From NCBI GenBank assembly GCA_946482635.1, contig CAMLSG010000214.1, positions 1-9,474 of the forward strand: a DNA stretch of 9,474 nucleotides, in the 5' to 3' direction. Position numbers and translations under genes: made by a program. A model generated the notes under the pieces. That model ran no database searches, had not been told where the DNA came from, and saw only the letters and a program-made list of their open reading frames with translations. The DNA is from an uncultured Duganella sp. Its GTDB lineage: Bacteria > Pseudomonadota > Gammaproteobacteria > Burkholderiales > Burkholderiaceae. Of the stretch, positions 1-5,337 are shown piece after piece. Within the stretch, counting starts at the first letter, position 1, and the number at the start of each line of letters is the position of its first letter.

Positions 1-42
1 CTTGTTTTGTCGACGAAGCGTTGTGTTCGTCAGCAGCAGAGA
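1..42 (-). other. 5' leader of a leftward stable-RNA operon (partial)
   Basis: This is the predicted transcribed leader downstream of the minus-strand promoter at 49-77. It has no plausible coding start. It holds a short inverted repeat, GACGAA at 12-17 against TTCGTC at 26-31 with an 8-base loop. Read on the minus strand, the run TCTCTGCTGCTGACGAACAC after the -10 box resembles leaders I associate with betaproteobacterial rRNA operons. No mature rRNA or tRNA sequence is inside the window, so identity as an rRNA rather than tRNA operon leader is inference. Confidence 0.4.
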
Positions 43-48
43 AGCGAG

Positions 49-77
49 ATTATGCAGTGTTTCGTATAACTCGTCAA
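49..77 (-). promoter_or_regulatory. Strong sigma70 promoter, rRNA/tRNA-operon type, reading leftwards
   Basis: On the minus strand the -35 hexamer is TTGACG (72-77, 5 of 6 consensus). The spacer is exactly 17 bp (55-71) and the -10 hexamer is CATAAT (49-54, 5 of 6). The bases after the -10 box, CTCGC, form a GC-rich discriminator, a feature known from growth-rate and ppGpp-controlled stable-RNA promoters. Transcription should start near base 42. The A-rich run GAAAAAGAT just upstream of the -35 box could act as a weak UP element. The promoter architecture is seen directly; assignment to an rRNA or tRNA operon is inferred from the discriminator, the leader and the absence of any minus-strand reading frame. 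Confidence 0.65.
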
Positions 78-94
78 CCCCATCTTTTTCGCTT

Positions 95-125
95 CGCTGC
101 GTTGTCGTTTGACTGCGCTGCGTTG
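95..125. repeat. 10-bp direct repeat, 21-bp period
   Basis: CGCTGCGTTG occurs at 95-104 and again at 116-125, 21 bp start to start, which is two helical turns. The copies sit at about -53 to -62 and -74 to -83 relative to the predicted leftward start near base 42, so they lie where an activator of that promoter could bind. No named regulator consensus is recognised, and Fis is not supported by the sequence. Confidence 0.5.
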
Positions 126-144
126 CGAGGGACAGAACTATAGC

Positions 145-160
145 CGACCGGCGCCGGTCG
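145..160. repeat. Perfect 16-bp palindrome CGACCGGCGCCGGTCG
   Basis: All eight base pairs of this dyad are perfect. It lies in the non-coding gap between the leftward promoter and the radical SAM gene. It could be an operator for a dimeric regulator of either gene. It is not followed by a T run on either strand, so it is not an intrinsic terminator. Confidence 0.55.
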
Positions 161-168
161 CGCAAGGG

Positions 169-199
169 TAAAATGCATGGTTTCGTAATACCGTATTAC
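169..199 (+). promoter_or_regulatory. Possible promoter and 5' dyad of the radical SAM gene
   Basis: TAAAAT at 169-174 matches the -10 consensus at 5 of 6 positions, but no good -35 hexamer lies 16-18 bp upstream. GTAATACCGTATTAC at 185-199 is a perfect dyad with 7-bp arms around one central base, 10 bases before the start codon at 210. If transcription starts near 181, the dyad would be in a leader of about 29 nt. It also contains a TATTAC -10-like element (194-199), which would instead give an almost leaderless message. Confidence 0.3.
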
Positions 200-209
200 C
201 GCTTCCGCC

Positions 210-1688
210 ATGACGATCCTGCTTTCCACCCTCAATGCCCGCTACACCCACGCTTCGCTGGGCTTGCGCTACCTGCTCGCCAATATGGGAGAGCTGCAGG
301 CGCAGACGCGCATCCAGGAATTCGTGATCGGCGCGAAGACGACCGAGATGGTGGAACGCATCCTGGCGGCGCAGCCGAAGATCGTCGGTTTCGGCGTCTA
401 TATATGGAACGTCGAAGAGACCTGCCGCCTCGTTGCGACGCTGAAGCGCGTGGCGCCACACCTGGTCATCGTGCTCGGTGGACCGGAAGTTTCTTACGAA
501 ACCGGCGAACAGGAAATCGCGCGCCTGGCCGACTACGTCGTTACCGGCTGGGGCGACGTGACCTTCCCTAAGCTGTGTGGCGAGATCCTGAACGGCCCGA
601 AGCCTTTGATGAAGGTGCATGCCGGCGTGCAGCCGCCGATGGCCGAAATCAAGCTCCCCTATTCCATCTATACGGACGAGGACATCGCGCACCGCACCTT
701 ATATGTAGAGGCTTCGCGCGGCTGCCCGTTCAAATGCGAGTTCTGCCTGTCGTCGCTGGACAAGACTGCGTGGCCGTTCAATATCGATGCCTTCCTGGCG
801 GAGATGGAAGCCCTGCATGCGCGCGGCGCCCGCACTTTCAAGTTCGTCGACCGCACCTTCAACCTGAACATCAAGACCAGCCTGAAGATCATGCAGTTCT
901 TCCTCGATAAGCTGGCCGCAGCGCCGGGCGATCCGGTCTATGCGCACTTCGAGCTGGTACCGGACCATCTGCCGGACGCGCTCAAGGAAGGCATCGCCAA
1001 GTTCCCGCCGGGCACGCTGCAATTCGAGATCGGCATCCAGAGTTTCAATCCAGTGGTGCAGGCGAATATCTCGCGCAAGCAGGATAACGCCAAGGCTGCG
1101 GACAATATCCGCTGGCTTTGCGAGCATTCGGACGTGCACATGCACGTCGACCTCATCGCCGGCCTGCCTGGCGAGACCGTCGAAAGCTTTGCCGAGGGCT
1201 TCGACAAGCTGTGGGCATTGGGCCCGCACGAGATCCAGTTCGGCATCCTGAAGCGCCTGCGCGGCACGCCGATCATTCGCCATACCCAGGAATTCGGGAT
1301 GGTGTACGACCCATATCCGCCATATACGATCCTGGCGAACCGGGATATTGATTTTTCGACCATGCAGCGCCTGGTGCGGTTTGCGCGCTACTGGGATCTT
1401 GTCGCGAATTCGGGACGCTTCACGCATACCGTGCCGGTGCTGCTGGGCGAAACGCCGTTCAAATCGTTTATGGCGTTTTCAGATTGGCTTTATGCCAACA
1501 CGGATGCGACGCATCGCATTGCGCTGGACCGCCTGGCAGTCATGGTCGGGCGTTGGCTGGGCGCTGCCGGCATGGAAGCGGCCGCAGTTGCTGAACTGCT
1601 GGCGCGCGATGGGCATGGGGTCAAGCAGAAAGCAGCGGCGCCGGCCAGCGCTGCGCCGGCCCGCCAGGCGCGTCACCTGGCTGCCTGA
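210..1688 (+). CDS. B12-binding-domain radical SAM protein, DUF4080 type
   Basis: The predicted 492-residue cytoplasmic enzyme would use a 4Fe-4S cluster and S-adenosylmethionine for radical chemistry; its substrate is unknown. Residues 1-140 look like a cobalamin-binding-type Rossmann domain, with a GGPE motif at 90-93, but no DxHxxG motif, so any cobalamin would lack that lower His ligand. The radical SAM core follows, with CxxxCxxC at C172, C176 and C179. Family-typical stretches include KFVDRTFN (211-218) and HVDLIAGLPGE (312-322). The last 20 or so residues are an Ala/Pro-rich tail. An in-frame TAA at 186-188 and the lack of ATG, GTG or TTG before 210 force this start, yet no Shine-Dalgarno sequence precedes it. 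Automated annotation often names such proteins after the BchE cyclase; nothing here supports that role. Family assignment is firm, function is not. Confidence 0.9.
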   Translation: MTILLSTLNARYTHASLGLRYLLANMGELQAQTRIQEFVIGAKTTEMVERILAAQPKIVGFGVYIWNVEETCRLVATLKRVAPHLVIVLGGPEVSYETGEQEIARLADYVVTGWGDVTFPKLCGEILNGPKPLMKVHAGVQPPMAEIKLPYSIYTDEDIAHRTLYVEASRGCPFKCEFCLSSLDKTAWPFNIDAFLAEMEALHARGARTFKFVDRTFNLNIKTSLKIMQFFLDKLAAAPGDPVYAHFELVPDHLPDALKEGIAKFPPGTLQFEIGIQSFNPVVQANISRKQDNAKAADNIRWLCEHSDVHMHVDLIAGLPGETVESFAEGFDKLWALGPHEIQFGILKRLRGTPIIRHTQEFGMVYDPYPPYTILANRDIDFSTMQRLVRFARYWDLVANSGRFTHTVPVLLGETPFKSFMAFSDWLYANTDATHRIALDRLAVMVGRWLGAAGMEAAAVAELLARDGHGVKQKAAAPASAAPARQARHLAA

Positions 1689-1691
1689 CCC

Positions 1692-1705
1692 GCGCTGGGT
1701 AGCGC
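1692..1705 (+). terminator. Weak hairpin after the radical SAM gene
   Basis: GCGCT (1692-1696) pairs perfectly with AGCGC (1701-1705) around a GGGT loop, starting a few bases after the stop codon. The only T-rich run (CTCTTTT) begins about 12 bases downstream, so this is at best a weak terminator or a pause site. It is the only candidate boundary between the radical SAM gene and the transport operon. Confidence 0.2.
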
Positions 1706-1722
1706 TATAGGCGAAACTCTTT

Positions 1723-1728
1723 TACACT
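1723..1728 (+). promoter_or_regulatory. Possible -10 element just before the permease gene
   Basis: TACACT matches the -10 consensus at 4 of 6 positions and ends six bases before the ATG at 1735. If used, transcription would begin at or next to the start codon, giving a leaderless message. No clear -35 hexamer is present, so this is a low-confidence call. Confidence 0.2.
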
Positions 1729-1734
1729 GGTGGC

Positions 1735-2856
1735 ATGCCTATTGCTCAAGCGCCAACATTATCTGTCAGCCCAGACGGACGCACCGTTACAGCCGGGGGA
1801 ACCTGGCAAGTCAGTGCACTCGCCAGCAAGCGGGTGATGAAGGCCATTTCCGGTTGCCTTGACCATGTAAAAGACATTCACGCGGTCGAATGGGACTTGA
1901 GCGGCATCGAAATGCTGGACCACGTTGGTGCGCAACTGCTGTGGAGCGCGTGGGACTATAAACGCCCCGCCAAACTGAAGCTGGTCAACGGCCAGGAAGA
2001 AATTTTCAAGCGCATTGAGACCGCCGGCAAGCTGGAAATGCCGCGCGCGCGCAAGGAGCATTTCGGCTGGGTGACGACGCTGGGCTTCGGCGTCATGCAC
2101 TTCCTCGAGCATATGCAGGGCTTCGTGAAGCTCATTGGCTCGGTGGTGCAGGACGTTGGGCGCTTCGCCGCCAAGCCAGGCCGTGGACCGTGGCGCGAAA
2201 TTTCGGCGAATATTTTCCACGCGGGCTTCCAGGCGCTGGGCATCACCGCGCTGGTGGGCTTCCTGATCGGCGTGGTGCTGTCTTACCTGTCGGCGCAGCA
2301 GCTGCGCAACTTTGGCGGCGACATTTACCTGGTCAACCTGCTCGGCATGTCGGTGATCCGCGAGCTGGGACCGTTGATGGCGGCAATCCTGGTAGCGGGC
2401 CGCTCGGGTTCGGCCATCACGGCGCAACTGGGCGTAATGCGCGTGACGGAAGAACTGGATGCAATGCTGGTCATGGGCATCTCGCATGGCTACCGGCTGA
2501 TCATGCCGAAGGTGATCGCGCTGGCGATCTCCATGCCGCTGCTGGTGATCTGGACCGACGCCGCGGCACTGATCGGCGGCATGATTGCGGCGAAAGTGGA
2601 ACTGAACCTGTCGATCCGCTACTTCATCATGAAGCTGCCGCAGGTCGTGCCGCTGGCGAACTATTACATCGGCCTGTTCAAGGGCGCAGTATTCGGCATG
2701 CTGATCGCGATGGTTTCCTGCCACTTTGGCCTGCGCATCGAGCCGAATACGGAAAGCCTGGGCCGCGGCACCACCACTTCGGTGGTGACGGCGATTACGG
2801 TGGTGATCCTGGCCAACGCAGTCTTCGCCATCGTCTTCAATGGAGTGGGTTACTGA
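1735..2856 (+). CDS. MlaE-family lipid ABC transporter permease with N-terminal STAS domain
   Basis: This is the inner-membrane permease of an MCE-type lipid transporter, 373 residues against about 260 for stand-alone MlaE. The extra N-terminal part, roughly residues 10-105, is a STAS-like domain (WDLSGIEMLDHVGAQLL at 53-69), so the MlaB-like function is fused here rather than encoded separately. At the usual STAS phosphoacceptor position after Asp62 the residue is His63, not Ser/Thr. The MlaE core spans about 150-373, with several hydrophobic segments and the family signature RELGPLMAAILVAGRSGSAI (209-228) followed by EELDAMLVMGI (239-249). Near the C-terminus comes GAVFG (317-321) and a last hydrophobic helix. 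The Shine-Dalgarno sequence is poor (TGGTGG). The stop TGA shares one base with the next ATG (TGATG), indicating translational coupling to the ATPase. No mla symbol is assigned because this is a paralogous layout. Confidence 0.92.
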   Translation: MPIAQAPTLSVSPDGRTVTAGGTWQVSALASKRVMKAISGCLDHVKDIHAVEWDLSGIEMLDHVGAQLLWSAWDYKRPAKLKLVNGQEEIFKRIETAGKLEMPRARKEHFGWVTTLGFGVMHFLEHMQGFVKLIGSVVQDVGRFAAKPGRGPWREISANIFHAGFQALGITALVGFLIGVVLSYLSAQQLRNFGGDIYLVNLLGMSVIRELGPLMAAILVAGRSGSAITAQLGVMRVTEELDAMLVMGISHGYRLIMPKVIALAISMPLLVIWTDAAALIGGMIAAKVELNLSIRYFIMKLPQVVPLANYYIGLFKGAVFGMLIAMVSCHFGLRIEPNTESLGRGTTTSVVTAITVVILANAVFAIVFNGVGY

Positions 2857-3698
2857 TGAACGACCTGCCGGAACAGCAAGAAGAGGAAAGCTGCGGCTGC
2901 CCCGAGTCCGAGAGCAAGCTGACGCTGGATGGCAGCGTGCCGGCGGTGGAGATCACCAACCTGCAGACCAAGTTCGGCCGCACGGTGATCCACAATGACC
3001 TGAACCTGACCATCAACAACGGCGAGATCCTGTCGATCGTCGGCGGTTCCGGTACCGGCAAGACGGTGCTGCTGCGGCAGATGCTGGGCCTGGAGCGCCC
3101 GACCAAAGGTTGCGTGCGCGTCTTCGGCGAGGACATCACGGTCGCGTCGCAAGGCCACCTGCAGGAACTGCGCAACCACTGGGGCATGCTGTTCCAGCAG
3201 GGCGCGCTGTATTCCGCGCTCACGGTGTTCGAGAACGTGGCGCAGCCGATGCAGGAACTGGGCACCCTGCCACCGCAGCTGATCCGCGATGCGGTGCTGC
3301 TGAAAATGAATATGGTGGGCCTGGGCCCGGAGCACGCGAACAAGATGCCAAGCGACCTGTCGGGCGGCATGATCAAGCGCGTGGCCCTGGCGCGGGCCTT
3401 GGCGCTGGAGCCGAAACTGCTGTTCCTGGACGAACCGACCGCCGGCCTGGACCCGGACCTGTCGGAGAGCTTCGTGTCGCTGATCAAGTCCCTGCACCGC
3501 GAACTGCGCCTGACCGTGGTGATGGTGACGCACGACCTGGACACCCTGTTCGCGCTGTCCACGCGCATTGCGGTGCTGGCGGAAAAACATGTGTTGGCGA
3601 TCGGGCCAACCAACGAGGTGATCAAGACCGATCATCCGTTTATCAAGGAATTCTTCCTGGGCGACCGCGGCAAGCGCGCGCTGGAGGCCCTGGAATAA
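2856..3698 (+). CDS. MlaF-like ABC transporter ATP-binding protein
   Basis: This cytoplasmic ATPase (280 residues) should power the permease encoded immediately upstream. Canonical motifs are complete: Walker A GGSGTGKT at 63-70, Q-loop in MLFQQGALYS (111-120, a stretch typical of MlaF-like ATPases), signature LSGGM at 168-172, Walker B LLFLDE at 188-193 and switch His226 in VTHD. The frame is open upstream to 2190, but those 222 codons lie inside the permease gene and read as shadow sequence. The ATG at 2856, overlapping the permease stop, is therefore the start. An unusual acidic N-terminal extension of about 25 residues carries a Cys-Gly-Cys pair (C13, C15) before the ATPase fold begins. 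A good Shine-Dalgarno sequence for the next gene overlaps this gene's stop. Confidence 0.93.
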   Translation: MNDLPEQQEEESCGCPESESKLTLDGSVPAVEITNLQTKFGRTVIHNDLNLTINNGEILSIVGGSGTGKTVLLRQMLGLERPTKGCVRVFGEDITVASQGHLQELRNHWGMLFQQGALYSALTVFENVAQPMQELGTLPPQLIRDAVLLKMNMVGLGPEHANKMPSDLSGGMIKRVALARALALEPKLLFLDEPTAGLDPDLSESFVSLIKSLHRELRLTVVMVTHDLDTLFALSTRIAVLAEKHVLAIGPTNEVIKTDHPFIKEFFLGDRGKRALEALE

Positions 3699-3708
3699 GG
3701 AGCAAGGC

Positions 3709-4647
3709 ATGGAAAACAGATCACACGCTTTGATGACAGGTATCTTCACGATCTCCCTGCTGATCGCGGCAATCCTGTTCGGCATCTGGTTCAACCGCGA
3801 CCGGGTCAAATACGATCCCTACCTGATTGCCACCACGCAGTCGGTGCCCGGCCTGAACCCGCAAGCTGCGGTGCGCTATCGCGGGCTGGAAATCGGCAAG
3901 GTCGACGACATCGATTTCGACCCGAAGCTGGCCGGCCAGATCCTGATCCACCTGAGCATCGATCCCGCGACGCCGATTACCAAGACGACGTATGCAACAC
4001 TGGGCTACCAGGGGGTGACCGGCATCGCCTACATCCAGCTGGACGATGAATCCGTCGGCTCGCCGGCCCTGGAAACCTCCAAGCAGAATCCAAGCCGCAT
4101 CCCGCTGCAACCGGGCCTGTTCGACCAACTTGAAAAGCGCGGCACGGCGATCCTGGAGAAGGCGGAAGATGTGACCAAAAAGCTGGATATCCTGCTCAGC
4201 CCCGATAACCAGAAGAAGATGCTGGGCGCCTTCAGCGACGTGAGCGACGCCGCCAATTCGTACAAGGACCTGGCCGCGAAACTCGATCCTGCGGTGCAGA
4301 AGATCCCGGCGCTGGTCGAACACGGCGACCGCGCCCTGCAGTCGGTTGATACGCTGGCCAATGAGGCAAGCAAGGTGGCGCGTACCCTACAGGGGCCGGA
4401 TGGCGCCGTGCAGCGCATTACCGCCTCCGTCGATCGCGCCACGACCTCCGTTGAAGCGGTGGCAGCGGGCGTTGAGCTGGAAACCCTGCCCGGCGTAACC
4501 GGGCTGGCGGATGAAACCAAGTCTTCCATGCGCGCCATTCGCCGCACCATGAATAATATTAGTGACCGCCCGTCGAGCATCCTGTTCGGCGCCCCCGGCA
4601 CGCCGCCGGGACCGGGCGAGCCAGGCTTTGACCCCACTGGAAAATAA
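3709..4647 (+). CDS. MCE-domain (MlaD-like) substrate-binding anchor protein
   Basis: This 312-residue protein is anchored in the inner membrane by one N-terminal helix (about 9-28), with the rest in the periplasm. A single MCE domain covers roughly 38-113, including VPGLNPQAAVRYRGLEIGKV (46-65). MCE proteins form hexameric rings that pass lipids from or to the permease. E. coli MlaD has about 183 residues. Here a long, mostly helical region (about 135-285) follows and could form a needle or barrel extending toward the outer membrane. The tail has a short LFG motif (292-294) and a Pro/Gly-rich end. AAGGAG at 3697-3702, six bases before the ATG, is a strong Shine-Dalgarno sequence and fixes the start. 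Gene order and 10-bp spacing place it in the transporter operon. Confidence 0.92.
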   Translation: MENRSHALMTGIFTISLLIAAILFGIWFNRDRVKYDPYLIATTQSVPGLNPQAAVRYRGLEIGKVDDIDFDPKLAGQILIHLSIDPATPITKTTYATLGYQGVTGIAYIQLDDESVGSPALETSKQNPSRIPLQPGLFDQLEKRGTAILEKAEDVTKKLDILLSPDNQKKMLGAFSDVSDAANSYKDLAAKLDPAVQKIPALVEHGDRALQSVDTLANEASKVARTLQGPDGAVQRITASVDRATTSVEAVAAGVELETLPGVTGLADETKSSMRAIRRTMNNISDRPSSILFGAPGTPPGPGEPGFDPTGK

Positions 4648-4665
4648 GGCAAACAAGGACTAGCA

Positions 4666-5334
4666 ATGAAGAAGAACATTCTCCTGGCCGCCGTTGTTGC
4701 TGCTGCCGTTGTGCTGGCCGGCTGCGCCAGCAAGGGGCCGCAGCCGACTTCCTATGACTTTGGCCCGATGGGCGCACCGCTCGCGCCGGCGAGCCTGGCG
4801 CCAGCTGCTGCGGGCACGGACGGCATGAGCGGCACCAATGGCGCCAGCGGCTCCTCCAGTCCGGCAGCAGGCCTGCCGGCCCTGGTCGTGTCGGACGTCA
4901 GCGGCCCCGCCTCGCTCGACACGCAACGCATGTTCTACCGCCTGATGTACGCCGACGCGCGCCAGTCGCGCCCTTACGCCTATAACAACTGGTCGGTGAC
5001 GCCCCTGCAGCTGCTGTCGCAGCGCCTGAAAGCCCGCATCGCGCAATCCGGCGTCAAGGTCGTTTCGACCACCGACGCGGCAGGCGGCTTGCCGCTGCTG
5101 CGCCTTGAGGCCGACGAGTTCTCGCAGAACTTCGACACTGCCACGCAAAGCAGCGCCAGCATCACCCTGCGCGCCTCGGTATTCCGCAACCATAAGCTGG
5201 TCGACCAGCGCACCTTCAGCCGCACCGCGCGCGCGCCGAGCGCCGACGCAGCCGGCGGCGCCAGTGCGCTGGCCGAAAGCACCGACGGTATCGCCGCCGA
5301 CATCCTGGCCTGGCTGGCAACCATGCCCAAGTAA
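4666..5334 (+). CDS. ABC-type transport auxiliary lipoprotein (PqiC-like)
   Basis: This 222-residue lipoprotein has a signal peptide ending in the lipobox LAGC, with lipidation at Cys20. Ala at +2 predicts sorting to the outer membrane. A Gly/Ser/Ala/Pro-rich linker (about 34-70) leads to the ABC_trans_aux / PqiC-type domain (about 70-222), recognisable from the region around TQRMFYRLMYADARQSRPYA (86-105) and the NNWSVTPLQLL block (107-117). Family members associate with MCE needles at the outer membrane, and here it would be the outer-membrane end of the MCE protein encoded 18 bp upstream. AAGGA at 4655-4659, six bases before the ATG, supports the start. The linker is longer than the short E. 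coli PqiC would suggest, which may reflect a wider periplasmic gap to span; that is inference. Confidence 0.88.
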   Translation: MKKNILLAAVVAAAVVLAGCASKGPQPTSYDFGPMGAPLAPASLAPAAAGTDGMSGTNGASGSSSPAAGLPALVVSDVSGPASLDTQRMFYRLMYADARQSRPYAYNNWSVTPLQLLSQRLKARIAQSGVKVVSTTDAAGGLPLLRLEADEFSQNFDTATQSSASITLRASVFRNHKLVDQRTFSRTARAPSADAAGGASALAESTDGIAADILAWLATMPK

Positions 5335-5337
5335 GCC

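Noticed and set aside
2..109. Short + strand open frame at the left edge without a start codon
   Set aside because: The same bases form a coherent rRNA-type promoter and leader on the minus strand; the translation is Ser/Arg-rich and resembles no protein family.
138..692. Minus-strand open frame of 184 codons over the radical SAM gene start
   Set aside because: No family recognised, shadow composition, and it conflicts with the clear B12/radical SAM gene.
1759..2724. Long minus-strand open frame (321 codons) opposite the permease gene
   Set aside because: Its translation is rich in His, Gln and Arg with no recognisable fold, and it mirrors the codon bias of the well-supported MlaE-family gene on the + strand.
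2190..2855. N-terminal extension of the ATPase frame by 222 codons
   Set aside because: It lies entirely inside the permease gene in another frame and reads as Gly/Arg/His/Pro-rich noise; the coupled ATG at 2856 fits better.
2850..3809. Long minus-strand open frame (319 codons) opposite the ATPase gene
   Set aside because: Same shadow character (His, Gln, Arg and Ala rich); the + strand here has complete ABC ATPase motifs.
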